Positions 52,601 to 62,160 of a stretch of DNA of 64,000 bases are shown here, in pieces. Location of the stretch: contig CACWTR010000001.1 in NCBI GenBank assembly GCA_902763865.1, forward strand, positions 55,721-119,720, written 5' to 3'. The position numbers and the translations under genes were made by a program. A model generated the notes under the pieces. It ran no database searches, was not told the origin of the DNA, and was given only the letters and a program-made list of their open reading frames with translations. The stretch comes from an uncultured Bacteroidales bacterium. Its GTDB lineage: Bacteria > Bacteroidota > Bacteroidia > Bacteroidales > Bacteroidaceae. Within the stretch, counting starts at the first letter, position 1. Every line of letters begins with the position of its first letter.

Positions 52601-55600
52601 AGAGCTTAGGGCCGACATTAGCGTGACGCAGAAGTGCGGCTACGTGACGGGAAACACACCGACCAGAGCCTTCAGCGGCACTTTCCTCGGCGGTGGCCAT
52701 ACCATCACGATGAACATCAGCGACTGGGGCAACCAAGGCACAGCCCTCTTCAGCTACATCAACGGCGCCACTATCAAGAACCTCACCGTGGCAGGCACCA
52801 TTACCGCCAGCCAAGCCCACACCGCTGGCATCGTAGGCTTTGCCGACGGCACCAACCTCATTGAGGGCTGCACCGTCACGGCCCAGCTCAACATCCGCAG
52901 CGACTACGCCGGTGGCATCGTGGGCCATGGCCGCGAGTCGAACACCACCATCAAGGACTGCATCTTCGCCGGCACCATCGCCGGCCTCGACGCGAATCGT
53001 GGCAACGTCGCCGGCATCTGGGGCTGGTGTGGCAACGGCACTTACACCTTAGATAACTGTATAGAGCGCGGCACCTTCACCCGCATCAGCTCTATGCACC
53101 CGATATGCCTGCAGGGCGACAAGGGTACCATCAGCCGATGCTACTACCTGAACCCAGTGCGCGGCATCACCGCCACCATCAGCGGTACCTACCAGGTGAG
53201 CAACGAACCCGCCGAGGGCGAAATCTCCAAGCAGCTGCAGCTCTTAGACGGCAAGACATACTATGTTCCTTGTGCCGTCAGCAATATAGAAGAGTTCTAT
53301 GAACTGGCTCAAGGCGGCACGCTCAGCATCTCGCCAGTCGTGAAATCGTCCGATGGCACGCAACTCAGCTCCGGCACCGACTACACAATCACCCTGGACG
53401 GTGCCAGCGTGGCAGCTTCCTCTGCCAGCGTCACCTCTCAGGGCAGGCACACGCTCGTCATCAACGGCACGGGCAGCTGCAGCGGCTCGAAAACTTTCAA
53501 CTTCGAAGTGATTGCCCCGATTGAAGGAGATGGCACAGCCGAGAAGCCCTACCTCATCCGCAACGCTGACGAGTGGAAACTCTTTGTCCTGCTGGTCAAC
53601 AGAGGTACCAATAACTTCAGTGGTCAGTACGTGAAGCTCGGAACTGACTTGACCGTCACGACCATGGTGGGCGCGAGCGCCAACACTCCCTTCAAGGGCA
53701 CCTTCATTGGCGACGGCAAGACGCTGACCTTCAACATCTGCAGCGACTCCGCACCCTTCGGCGAGGATTTCTGCGCCCCGTTCCGCTTTGTCGATGGTGC
53801 CACCATCAAGGAGCTGAAGGTGGCCGGCAACATCTACACCAACAGGATGCGCGCCGCAGGTCTGGTGGGCCGCACTGCCGGCACGACGACCATCGCCGAC
53901 TGTCAGGTCAGCACCGTCATCCACAGCAGCACGGGCGGTGACGGCAGCCACGGCGGCATCGTGGGCATGCCTACTGGTCCGCTGAACATGACGAACTGCA
54001 TCTACTCTGGCCGACTGGTCACCACCAACGGCACCATGCATTGCGGCGGCTTCGTGGGCTGGCACAACGGCCAATCCATCAGCATCACCAGCTCGCTCTA
54101 CGCTCCCAACACGGCGCTCGCCGTTTCTGATGGCGAGAAAGACATCACCGTGGGCGCCACCTTCGTGCGCGGAACAGGCGTAGGTACCGACTGCTTCTAT
54201 ACCCAGCAGCTGGATGCCCCTCAGGGCACGCGCGTCTATACCGAGGTTCTCGCCGGTGAGCTCTGCATGAAGGCTCAGGCCGCCGACGGCAACTGGTACT
54301 ATCTGCCCGTCACGGTCAGCGACATTAAAAACTCCTACATTATGGAAGGCGCCTCACTCAGCATCACCCCGACTATCGCGGGCTATGGCGAAACGAACCC
54401 TGCCATCACCACCGACTTCACGGCCACGCTGAATGGCAGCGCCACTTCCTTCCCCCTCAACATCACCGCTGCGGGCGACTACACGCTTGTGCTCACCGCC
54501 GTCGAGGGCTCTGATACCTACTCCGGCTCGAAGATCGTCGGGTTCGCTGTGAGCAAGCCTTTCGATGGCGCAGGAACAGCAGAGAGTCCCTTGCTCATCG
54601 GCAGCGAAGCCGACTGGAATCTCCTCGCAACCAGCGTTGCCGAGGGCCAGAACTACGCAGGTAAGTTCCTGAAGTTGAACGCCAACATCAGCGTATCGAC
54701 AATGGTAGGTACCAGCTCCACCAACTCCTTCTCGGGAACCTTCCTCGGCAGTGACGACTACACGCTGACCTTCACATGCGGCTCGGCTGAAGCACCCTTT
54801 GGCGAGGAGTACTGCGCCCCGTTCCGCTATGTGAACGGCGCCGACATCCAGAACCTGAAGGTGGTTGGCGACATCTACACCTCCCGGAAGTATGCTGCCG
54901 GTCTGGTGGCCGCCAGCTACGGCTCGACGACCTTCACGGCTTGTCGTGTGAGCACCGCCATCCACAGCAGCGTCTCCGGCAAGGGCACCCACGGCGGTTT
55001 TGCGGCCGTGCTCTCCGGAGGACTGACCGTCAAGGACTGCATCTACGACGGCTGTCTGCTCACCACGAACGGCACCACGCAGTGTGGCGGCTTTGTCGGT
55101 TTGACCAACAACCAGACCGTGGACGTCACCAGCTCGCTCTATGCCCCCAACACGGCGCTCACCGTTGCTGACGGCGAGACCCCCATCACCGTCGGCGCCA
55201 CCTTCGTGCTTGGCGGCAACGTAGGCAACTACTGCTACTACACCACGCCGTTGGGCAACGCACAGGGTACGATGGTCTATGCCACCCGTCCCGAGGGTGA
55301 GCTCTGCATGCAGGCGAAGGCTGCAGATAATAAGATGTACTACCTGCCCTGCACCATCGGCGGCATCGTGGCCGCTTATGCTCAGGAGGAGGATGTCAGC
55401 ATCACGCCCACAGTGACGGGCCTGGACAATGCGGCCCTCACCTTCGGCACCGACTTCACGGCCACGCTGGACGGCACCGACGTAGCGTCGCTCCCCATCA
55501 GCGTCACCGAGAAGGGCGACCACACACTCGTCCTCACAGGCAAGGGCGACAACTACTCCGGCTCGAAGACCTTCATGTTTGTCGTTTCGGCAGCACTCGA

Positions 55601-58100
55601 AGGCCTCGGCACAGCAGAAAGTCCCTACCTCATCCGCAGCACGAATGACTGGACGCTGTTTGCCACCAAGGTGGCCGGCGGCATGAACTACAGCGGCAAG
55701 TATGTGAAGCTGAACGATGACATCACCATCAGCATGCCGGTAGGTTCTGTTCCCGACGGTACGTCCGCCGGATGTTTCAGCGGCATCTTCCTCGGCAACG
55801 GCAAGACGCTGACGGCCAACATCAGCAACACCAACGCCGACGCACGGGGCGCTGCTCCGTTCCGCTACATCAAGGATGCCACCATCCAGAACGTGAACAT
55901 CGCCGGCACCATCGCCTCCGACAGCTGCCACACGGGTGGTCTCGTGGGCTTTGCCGACGGCACGAATGTCATCGAGCAGTGCGTTGTCACGGCCACGCTC
56001 AACGTCGCCAACGACTATGCCGCCGGCTTCGTGGGCAACGGCATGTCATCTTCCACCACTCTTCGCAACTGCATCTTCGCCGGCACCATCGCCGGCGTGG
56101 GCGGCAACCGCAGCAACATGGCCGGCATCTGGGGCCTGGGCGGCACACCCACGCTCCAGGACTGCCTGGAGAAAGGCACCTACACCAACGTTGGCTCCCT
56201 GCACCCCATAGGCTTGCAGCACTCTGCCGGAACAATCAGCAGATGCTACTACCTCACCCCACGGATGGGACAGCCCGACCACGCCTGCGCCGTCAACGGT
56301 GCTTATCTGGTCAGCACCACCGCCGCCGAGGGCGAGATTAGCAAGCGCGTGATGGCCGTAGATGGAGGCACCTACTACATGTCCTGCACCGTCGGCGGCG
56401 TGAAGAGCGTCTATGCCAAGAGTGGCGAAACCATCACCCTGAGCCCCACCGTCACGGCTGCCGACGGCACCGTGCTCACGGCAGGGACAGACTTCACCTA
56501 CGCTACCAACCCCGCCACGGTGAAAGAGGCGGGCAACTACACCCTGACCGTCACCGCCCGTGGCAACAGCTACACCGGTACAAAGGAGATTGCCTTCTCC
56601 GTGTCAGGCAATGTGGCCGTCACAAGCAGCTCTACCGAATTGAACGGTGGGGTACATAGCGTATATGAAAACGTGACCGTTTCCTCGCGCATCAAGGTCA
56701 ACGGCGACGTCGTCCTGAACCTCGGCGAAGGTACCAAGCTCACTGCCCCGAAGGGCATCGAACTGAGCAAGGGCAACAAGCTGACCATCAACGGACCGGG
56801 CACACTGGTAATAGATAACTGCGATGACGACAAGTCAGGAATCGGCGCCGTAGAGGTGGGTACGCTCATCATCAACAGCGGCTACATTGAGGTCAATAGT
56901 GGTCAGTATGCGGCAGCCATCGGAGGCGACAAGAACAACATCTCCGGCGGCAGCATTACTATCAATGGCGGCGTCGTTATCGCTCGCCATACAGGACTTG
57001 CCTATGCTCCAGCCATAGGCGGTGGCTACGATGACAAAGAGGGTCACTATGGCGTATGCGGCGACATTGTCATCAATGGCGGTCAGGTCAAGGCCAGTTC
57101 CTTCGCTTACGGATTCGGTCAGGGCATGCAGCCAAGCGCAAACACCATTACAGAAAACGACTACACCAGCGGCACACTGACCTTTGGTTGGACCAATCCG
57201 GACGACTACATCCATGATTGCAGCCTCAAAAGCGTTACTTCACACAATCTCAACGTCGCAAGTTTCGCCTTTGCCGAAGGCAGGAAGTTCATAATTCAAC
57301 GTACGAATGCGGTATGCACAATGGACAATATATATGGCGAAACGCTCATACCCCTGCTGGCACCCACCAACACCGGTAACAACAGCGAGCTCATCAGCTC
57401 CTGCGACGGCATGAAGCTCCCCGTCATGCTCGACGGCCGCACGCTCTACAAGGACGGTGCGTGGAACACGCTGTGCCTGCCCTTCAACGTTACCCTCAGC
57501 GGCAGCCCGCTCAACGGTGCCGAAGCACGTCCGCTCACCAGCGGCTCTATCAGCGACGACCAGACCACTATCAGCCTGGAATTTGGCGATGCCGTGACAG
57601 AGCTCGTGGCTGGCACACCTTATATCATTAGGTGGCCGAAAGCCAACGACTACGTGAACGACGACGCGCATAACATCGTCAGCCCCGTGTTCGGCACCAA
57701 GACCATCGATGCCACCGACCGCAGCTATGACAACGGCGAGAGTGGCGACAAGCACGTCCGCTTCGTCGGCACATACGACAGCAAAGCGTTCAGCAGCAAG
57801 GACTACAGCATCCTGCTCATGGGCGGCGAGAACACGCTCTACTATCCCGCCTCGGGTGCCGGCATCGGCGCACAGCGAGCCTATCTCAAGATTGGCGACG
57901 AAGGCGCAGCAAATGTCCGCCCCCTTACGGCCTTCGACATCAGCTTCGGCGATGATAACACCACAGGCATTATCAGCATCTCAACAGAGGACAGCAGCAG
58001 TGCCAATGGATGGTACACCATCGACGGTCGCCGACTCGGCGGAAAGCCTACGGCGAGTGGCGTATATGTGAACAATGGTCGGAAAGTATTGATTAAATAA
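49641..58100 (+). CDS. Giant modular GLUG/beta-helix surface protein with C-terminal sorting-like tail
   Basis: A 2819-residue secreted protein; signal MKSRILTLLVLLCTVVQTSW then A. Six GLUG-type modules lie at about residues 37-250, 371-697, 953-1294, 1296-1639, 1643-1984 and 1987-2327. Each of the last five opens with a G(T)xxxPYxI...W segment and carries FSGTFLGxGxTL and IKNL/VAGTI strands. Modules 2, 3 and 6 are one subtype (HTAGLVGFADGTN). Modules 4 and 5 are another (APFGEDFCAPFRFVDGATIK; SSLYAPNTALAVSDGE) and are nearly superimposable, indicating recent tandem duplication. Two glycine-rich beta-helices are at about 711-944 and 2334-2570 (GTLIINGGNIDVTGGMAAAG). The tail is WYTIDGRRLGGKPTASGVYV, then NNGRKVLIK. 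Probable outer-surface adhesin exported by a type IX-like system. Confidence 0.83.
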   Translation: MKSRILTLLVLLCTVVQTSWAIDVWDGSTKRPEYLPGRKVIIIRTAAELAYAQQHWDDDSGDGVDKDYYEHNYMLEADLDLSAYSWQPLGFNTGKPYTGIFFGNGHTIKLAIIAAADNYQGLFSEIAKTGSVENLHVSGRIECSSSRMVGGIAGQNNGLISNCWVSADVISYWRGSSNTAKVGGICGENQGGVEYCCMTGDVLNHDADVGGIVGYNNGNINHCTFYGTRTSNHSQDNEFVGDQSENLWNAHGRDLYDDATLANYLNSFSSVDRCEMYRSAIRFPNRAVVSNEGFGVITPASLGTHEGKTMRLTKAFGSLQSISVTNVNGNAIALSGNETDGYTFTMPRGGVDVRAKFSGSDWLSAHAGTQSDPYVINSTDEWAAFAYYVGQGNDFSGKVVKLGRDVTATTTVGLREQNEYGRRPFSGTFLGEGHTLTANLNSTATGTSPNEQGVAPFHCISDATIKDLTVAGTISSSSHHTAGLVGFAYGENLLEKCIVTATLNINSNYAGGIIGHGEISNTTFKDCVFAGTINGVGGERANVGGIWGWSDSGSPLFQNCIEKGTYNNISSMHPVGLCGSKARIYDCYYQNAQIGTPDLVCVMPGAYQVQASVPQNKVYYMVQAADGTTCYLPCELSGLQKRYFYTGRGVEPDVVVTCKGVALVRDVDYTVSYANNTKSGRASVTFTGHGNYGGQDSEAFTIGNVEYIDAWWDWNRPNLDLTDGMSYEVVCDKEYDVRIKIHGNVTLILSEGITFKLTKGIELSEGNTLTIEGPGNLVVKGAYEMAGIGSSRMGTLIINGGNIDVTGGMAAAGIGGNMDNSYGGHVVINGGVVRVTGGPGAAGIGGGDKTWNGSPDSYCGDVVINGGQVTVIAGSNSASIGHGSRSPNSGTLTLGWTNPSDYLHTQDAGFGVNSVSFAAGKQFVLEGTTTIATASNAGNQKIVPYIPVGSLPGSGTQSDPYTISSAAEWEVFTKNIGNSYNYSGKFVELRADISVTQKCGYVTGNTPTRAFSGTFLGGGHTITMNISDWGNQGTALFSYINGATIKNLTVAGTITASQAHTAGIVGFADGTNLIEGCTVTAQLNIRSDYAGGIVGHGRESNTTIKDCIFAGTIAGLDANRGNVAGIWGWCGNGTYTLDNCIERGTFTRISSMHPICLQGDKGTISRCYYLNPVRGITATISGTYQVSNEPAEGEISKQLQLLDGKTYYVPCAVSNIEEFYELAQGGTLSISPVVKSSDGTQLSSGTDYTITLDGASVAASSASVTSQGRHTLVINGTGSCSGSKTFNFEVIAPIEGDGTAEKPYLIRNADEWKLFVLLVNRGTNNFSGQYVKLGTDLTVTTMVGASANTPFKGTFIGDGKTLTFNICSDSAPFGEDFCAPFRFVDGATIKELKVAGNIYTNRMRAAGLVGRTAGTTTIADCQVSTVIHSSTGGDGSHGGIVGMPTGPLNMTNCIYSGRLVTTNGTMHCGGFVGWHNGQSISITSSLYAPNTALAVSDGEKDITVGATFVRGTGVGTDCFYTQQLDAPQGTRVYTEVLAGELCMKAQAADGNWYYLPVTVSDIKNSYIMEGASLSITPTIAGYGETNPAITTDFTATLNGSATSFPLNITAAGDYTLVLTAVEGSDTYSGSKIVGFAVSKPFDGAGTAESPLLIGSEADWNLLATSVAEGQNYAGKFLKLNANISVSTMVGTSSTNSFSGTFLGSDDYTLTFTCGSAEAPFGEEYCAPFRYVNGADIQNLKVVGDIYTSRKYAAGLVAASYGSTTFTACRVSTAIHSSVSGKGTHGGFAAVLSGGLTVKDCIYDGCLLTTNGTTQCGGFVGLTNNQTVDVTSSLYAPNTALTVADGETPITVGATFVLGGNVGNYCYYTTPLGNAQGTMVYATRPEGELCMQAKAADNKMYYLPCTIGGIVAAYAQEEDVSITPTVTGLDNAALTFGTDFTATLDGTDVASLPISVTEKGDHTLVLTGKGDNYSGSKTFMFVVSAALEGLGTAESPYLIRSTNDWTLFATKVAGGMNYSGKYVKLNDDITISMPVGSVPDGTSAGCFSGIFLGNGKTLTANISNTNADARGAAPFRYIKDATIQNVNIAGTIASDSCHTGGLVGFADGTNVIEQCVVTATLNVANDYAAGFVGNGMSSSTTLRNCIFAGTIAGVGGNRSNMAGIWGLGGTPTLQDCLEKGTYTNVGSLHPIGLQHSAGTISRCYYLTPRMGQPDHACAVNGAYLVSTTAAEGEISKRVMAVDGGTYYMSCTVGGVKSVYAKSGETITLSPTVTAADGTVLTAGTDFTYATNPATVKEAGNYTLTVTARGNSYTGTKEIAFSVSGNVAVTSSSTELNGGVHSVYENVTVSSRIKVNGDVVLNLGEGTKLTAPKGIELSKGNKLTINGPGTLVIDNCDDDKSGIGAVEVGTLIINSGYIEVNSGQYAAAIGGDKNNISGGSITINGGVVIARHTGLAYAPAIGGGYDDKEGHYGVCGDIVINGGQVKASSFAYGFGQGMQPSANTITENDYTSGTLTFGWTNPDDYIHDCSLKSVTSHNLNVASFAFAEGRKFIIQRTNAVCTMDNIYGETLIPLLAPTNTGNNSELISSCDGMKLPVMLDGRTLYKDGAWNTLCLPFNVTLSGSPLNGAEARPLTSGSISDDQTTISLEFGDAVTELVAGTPYIIRWPKANDYVNDDAHNIVSPVFGTKTIDATDRSYDNGESGDKHVRFVGTYDSKAFSSKDYSILLMGGENTLYYPASGAGIGAQRAYLKIGDEGAANVRPLTAFDISFGDDNTTGIISISTEDSSSANGWYTIDGRRLGGKPTASGVYVNNGRKVLIK

Positions 58101-58115
58101 TAGCATCCACAGACT

Positions 58116-58730
58116 ATGAAACAGATATTTCTTGCAACATTTGCAGCCGCAGCCCTCCTGTTGGGCATGACCGGCTGCTCCAAAGACGTGCAGTCACCCT
58201 ACATCAACACTGCGGAGCTCGAAAAGAACCTTGTCGGCGTGTGGTGGGACGAATACAAATATGCCGACGTGACAGAGACCGGAGTACCATTCACTCGCGT
58301 ACTGCTGGCCGTGAAGGCCGATGCCGACCACACCGGTTGCATCTACCTGGGACTGTTCGACGACACGGACAACCTGCCATTGGCCGTCTATGGCGGACCG
58401 AAGGATGCCGGCTTCAGATGGCAATTGCTCCCCAACGGCGACCTGCAACTCTCTGACCCTGTCAGCGGGGAGACCAGCGTGCTCACCCGCAGCGCGGACA
58501 GCTATGCCAACGGCTTGACCAATGTCTCTACCGCAAACCTGACCTTCGACAACAATCAGGTGACGATGACCAACGGCAGCTATTCCGGCACACTCGCCAA
58601 AGCCGATGCCAGTCAGGAAGCTGATATCCGGAAAAGGCTCACCATGCCGACCACTACCCTCAACACCAACCTCAACGGAGAGGGCACCGTCAGCATCAGC
58701 GATAATCCCCAAAACACCTGGGGACGATAA
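58116..58730 (+). CDS. Lipoprotein of unknown function
   Basis: A 204-residue lipoprotein; signal MKQIFLATFAAAALLLGMTG followed by Cys21 (GCSKD). The body is beta-rich, with a lipocalin-like look: LVGVWWDEYKYADVTETGVP, a middle LLAVKADADHTGCIYLGLFD and a late NLTFDNNQVTMTNGSYSGTL. I recognise no named family. It follows the 2819-residue protein by 15 bp and is probably cotranscribed, repeating the giant-protein-plus-lipoprotein arrangement seen at 28971-40783. Confidence 0.75.
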   Translation: MKQIFLATFAAAALLLGMTGCSKDVQSPYINTAELEKNLVGVWWDEYKYADVTETGVPFTRVLLAVKADADHTGCIYLGLFDDTDNLPLAVYGGPKDAGFRWQLLPNGDLQLSDPVSGETSVLTRSADSYANGLTNVSTANLTFDNNQVTMTNGSYSGTLAKADASQEADIRKRLTMPTTTLNTNLNGEGTVSISDNPQNTWGR

Positions 58731-58772
58731 GTGCAACCGTCTGAATTCCGTTAACAGCAACTTATCTCGATT

Positions 58773-58877
58773 ATGCCCACCCTGTTCCTGCTCAAAAGCA
58801 TCAGCGCCGGAGACAATGCATCGCCCGTCCGGGCCTTCAGTCTGAGCTTCGGTGACGACAGGGAGGGCTGGGACTGA
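58773..58877 (+). pseudogene. Remnant of a tailed GLUG-type protein
   Basis: ATG at 58773 to TGA at 58877 encodes 34 residues ending SPVRAFSLSFGDDREGWD. This mirrors a segment just before the tail of the 2819-residue protein (NVRPLTAFDISFGDD, about residue 2760). Nothing else of the protein remains, so it is read as the decayed end of a former paralogue. Confidence 0.55.
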
Positions 58878-58892
58878 TCCAAAGCAGATGAG

Positions 58893-60776
58893 ATGAGACG
58901 ACACACACTGCTATGTATCGTGCTGGCCATCTGCGTCAGCCTTGCGGCACAGGTGCAGCAGGGTGGCCTTGCAGACAACGTGAAGGTGAAACCCTTCCGC
59001 TTCGCACAGCTGACCGACGTCCACCTGAACCCGAACAGCGACGGCCCCACCAAGGCCCTGCTGACAAGCATCGAACAGATAAACCAGACGGACAGCATCG
59101 ACTTCGTGCTCGTGACCGGCGACCTCACCGAGCAGGGCGACACCCGGATGATGCAGCAGGTGAAGGCATGTCTGGACAGGCTGACCTGCCCCTATTACGT
59201 GTGCATGGGCAACCACGAAACCACGTGGAGCGAGTCGGGCTGCACGGGATATAGCCGCATCTTCGGCCCCGAATACTTCAGCATGGACTTCGGCGGCGTA
59301 CACTTCGTCTTCTTCAACACAGGTCCACTGCTGAAGATGGCCTACGGTCACGTGTCGCCCTACGTCTATACGTGGGCAGCGCGTGACCTGCAGGCCCATC
59401 GCGACATGCCGGCCATCGTCGTGACCCACTACCCCCTGACGGAAGGCGACGTAGATAACTGGTACGACGTCACCGATGCCCTCCGGCGTCCGGGCAACAT
59501 ACGGCTCTTCATCGGCGGACACTACCATGCCCTGCGCACCTTGCGCTACGATGGCATGCCGGGCATACTGATGCGCAGCAACCTGCCCGACGAGGAGGGG
59601 AAGCCCGGCTACGGCATCTACGAGGTAGATGAGAAGGAAATCCGTGCCTACACACAGCGAATAGGCGAAGAGAAGAAGTTCGTACAGGCCTACACCATGC
59701 TGCAAGCCGACTACGACCCGCAGGGAAAAGCCGCGAAATACCCCGACTACAGCGACAACGAGCGTTTCCCGCAGGTCAGGGAGGTGTGGAAAGCACAGGC
59801 CGGAGCCGCCATCTACGGTTCGCCCGGCGTGGAGAAGAAACGCGTCTTCGTGGGCGACGACGAAGGGCGGGTGCAGGCTTTCTCGCTACGCGACGGGCAG
59901 AAACTCTGGGAGTTCAAGGCCGGTGCACGCATAGTGGGCGGACCAGCTGCCAGCAAGGGCATCGTGGTGTTCGGCTCGGCTGACTGCAAAATTTATGGTC
60001 TGAAGGCATCGGACGGGCGCCTGCTTTGGACGGTTCAGGCATCGCAGCCCGTGCTTGGCTCCGTGAGCATCGATCACGGCACGGCCTACGTCGGCGCCAG
60101 CGACTCCACATTCCGTGCCATCGACATCAGGACGGGCAGGCTCCTCTGGGCCTACAGAGGGCTGCGTGGCTACGTGATGACAAAGCCACTCGTCACCCGC
60201 GACCGCGTCATATTCGGTGCTTGGGACAATACGCTCTACTGTCTGCGACGTGCCGACGGCCACGAGCTATGGCGCTGGACGGGCGGACTCACCCGCATGC
60301 ACTTCTCGCCGGCTCAGGTGTGGCCCGTCACCTCGGACGGTTGCGTCTTCATCGTCGATCCGCAGCGTGCCATGACAGCCATCGACCTTGAGACGGGCAA
60401 GACACGGTGGCGCACATTCCAGTCGAAGGTGCGCGAGAGCCTGGGACTCTCAGCCGACGGTCAGCGCCTCTATGCCAAGACCATGCAGGACAGCATCGTG
60501 TGCTATGCCGCACAGGGCGATGCGCCGCGCCAGCTGTGGGCCACCGATGCCGGCATCGGCTACGAGCATGCGCCCTGCATGCTGCCCGAGCGCGACGGCA
60601 TCGTCTTCGGCAGCACAAACGACGGCATGAGCTTTGCCCTCGAAGGCAAGACGGGACGACTGCTATGGCGTCACAAGACGGGCAACTCGCTGATGAACAC
60701 CCTTGTCCCGCTTGGCAGGCGACGCCTGCTCTTCTCGAACAGCGAGGGCCACGTGGGCCTGCTGGAATTCCAATAG
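58893..60776 (+). CDS. Calcineurin-like metallophosphoesterase fused to a PQQ-like beta-propeller
   Basis: An exported protein of 627 residues; signal MRRHTLLCIVLAICVSLAAQ. The N-terminal metallophosphoesterase has DVH (Asp42, His44), GDL (76-78), GNHE (106-109), THY (His179) and GGHYH (209-212), so the two-metal site is complete. From about residue 295 a PQQ-binding-like propeller follows, with blades such as DGQKLWEFKAGARIVGGPAA, DGRLLWTVQASQPVLGSVSI and TGRLLWRHKTG. The propeller probably binds a substrate or cell-wall component rather than PQQ. The substrate is unknown. It precedes the NamZ gene by 24 bp, suggesting a linked role in cell-wall or sugar-phosphate turnover. Confidence 0.9.
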   Translation: MRRHTLLCIVLAICVSLAAQVQQGGLADNVKVKPFRFAQLTDVHLNPNSDGPTKALLTSIEQINQTDSIDFVLVTGDLTEQGDTRMMQQVKACLDRLTCPYYVCMGNHETTWSESGCTGYSRIFGPEYFSMDFGGVHFVFFNTGPLLKMAYGHVSPYVYTWAARDLQAHRDMPAIVVTHYPLTEGDVDNWYDVTDALRRPGNIRLFIGGHYHALRTLRYDGMPGILMRSNLPDEEGKPGYGIYEVDEKEIRAYTQRIGEEKKFVQAYTMLQADYDPQGKAAKYPDYSDNERFPQVREVWKAQAGAAIYGSPGVEKKRVFVGDDEGRVQAFSLRDGQKLWEFKAGARIVGGPAASKGIVVFGSADCKIYGLKASDGRLLWTVQASQPVLGSVSIDHGTAYVGASDSTFRAIDIRTGRLLWAYRGLRGYVMTKPLVTRDRVIFGAWDNTLYCLRRADGHELWRWTGGLTRMHFSPAQVWPVTSDGCVFIVDPQRAMTAIDLETGKTRWRTFQSKVRESLGLSADGQRLYAKTMQDSIVCYAAQGDAPRQLWATDAGIGYEHAPCMLPERDGIVFGSTNDGMSFALEGKTGRLLWRHKTGNSLMNTLVPLGRRRLLFSNSEGHVGLLEFQ

Positions 60777-60800
60777 ACGATACATAACACTTCCTATATA

Positions 60801-62081
60801 ATGAACCACAGCAAGACACTCATTCAGGCAGGAAGGCTCCTGCTACTGGCAAGCCTTTTCCTGCTGCCCACACAGGCATGGGCCAGGCGGACACGCACCG
60901 ATAAGATACGCGTGAAGACGGGCATCGAGGTGCTCAAGGCGCAACACTTCCGCTCCCTGCAAGGCAAGCGGGTGGGCCTTATCACAAACCCCACGGGAGT
61001 GGACAACACACTGCGCTCCACCATCGACCTGCTCTATGAGGCTCCCGGCGTGCAGCTGGTGGCACTCTACGGCCCCGAGCACGGCGTGCGGGGCAACCAG
61101 CATGCAGGCGAGAGCGTCACCGACGTACGCGACGAGGCCACAGGCCTGCCCATCCATTCGCTCTACGGCAAGACTCGCAAAGCCACGCCCGAGATGGTTC
61201 GGGGACTGGATGCACTGGTCTATGACATTCAGGACATCGGCTGCCGTTCCTACACATACATCAGTACGATGGGCCTGGCTATGGAGGTTGCAGCCGAACA
61301 GGACCTGGAGTTCATCGTCCTGGACCGCCCGAATCCTTTGGGAGGGTGGCGTGTGGAGGGCTGCCTCACCGAGGACGACTGCACCTCCTTCGTCAGCCAA
61401 TTCCCCATCCCGTATGTCTATGGGCTGACGTGTGGCGAGCTGGCACGTTTGCTCAACGGCGAGCGGATGTTGTCGGGCGGCAAGGCCTGCCGGCTCACCG
61501 TGGTGCCGATGAAGGGCTGGCATCGCGACATGACGTATGCCGATACGGGGCTGCAATGGATTCCGGCGTCGCCGCACATTCCGCAGCCGGCATCCGCCAT
61601 CGCCTACCCCATGAGCGGAATCATCGGAGAGTTCAGCTACCTGAACATCGGTGTGGGGTACACCATACCTTTCCAGATGTTTGCCGCGCCGTGGATTGAT
61701 GCCAACCGCCTGACCGCACGCCTGACCGCACTGGGTCTGGAGGGAGTAGTGTTCCGCCCTATCTACGCAAAACCGTTCTATGCCACCATGCAGGGCGAAC
61801 AGGTGCAGGGCGTGCAGGTGCACTTCACAGACTACCGCAAGGCACCGCTCACGGACATCCAGTTCCTCGTAGCCCAGGAGGTGGCAGCGTTGTGGCCCGA
61901 GCAGGCGATGTTCAAGGTGGCCGACCCGGGACGTTTCCACATGTTCGACATCGTGTGCGGCTCGAAGCAGATACGCCTGCGCTTTGCCGAGCATCACCGC
62001 TGGGAGGATATCCGCGACTACTGGTACAAGGATGTGGATGCCTTCCGCCGCCTTTCCAAGAAGTATTACCTATACAAGTAG
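60801..62081 (+). CDS. namZ: DUF1343 family exo-beta-N-acetylmuramidase (NamZ-like)
   Basis: A 426-residue exported protein; signal RLLLLASLFLLPTQAWA after a short basic start. DUF1343 features are clear: GKRVGLITNPTGVDNTLRST, ALYGPEHGVRGNQHAGE, SLYGKTRKATPEM, DIQDIGCRSYTYISTM and LDRPNPLGGWRVEG. Characterised members (Bacillus NamZ, formerly YbbC) release N-acetylmuramic acid from peptidoglycan fragments as exo-acting hydrolases. That role, in the periplasm, is the best assignment. Length and start fit the family. It lies between the metallophosphoesterase (24-bp gap) and the separately promoted SLC13 permease. Confidence 0.88.
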   Translation: MNHSKTLIQAGRLLLLASLFLLPTQAWARRTRTDKIRVKTGIEVLKAQHFRSLQGKRVGLITNPTGVDNTLRSTIDLLYEAPGVQLVALYGPEHGVRGNQHAGESVTDVRDEATGLPIHSLYGKTRKATPEMVRGLDALVYDIQDIGCRSYTYISTMGLAMEVAAEQDLEFIVLDRPNPLGGWRVEGCLTEDDCTSFVSQFPIPYVYGLTCGELARLLNGERMLSGGKACRLTVVPMKGWHRDMTYADTGLQWIPASPHIPQPASAIAYPMSGIIGEFSYLNIGVGYTIPFQMFAAPWIDANRLTARLTALGLEGVVFRPIYAKPFYATMQGEQVQGVQVHFTDYRKAPLTDIQFLVAQEVAALWPEQAMFKVADPGRFHMFDIVCGSKQIRLRFAEHHRWEDIRDYWYKDVDAFRRLSKKYYLYK

Positions 62082-62160
62082 GCGATGTGCAAGGGCCCTA
62101 TGGCGGACAGCAGGGGAAAGGGGAAAAAGGACTCTCGGCGTCATTTTGTGCGTGACATTG

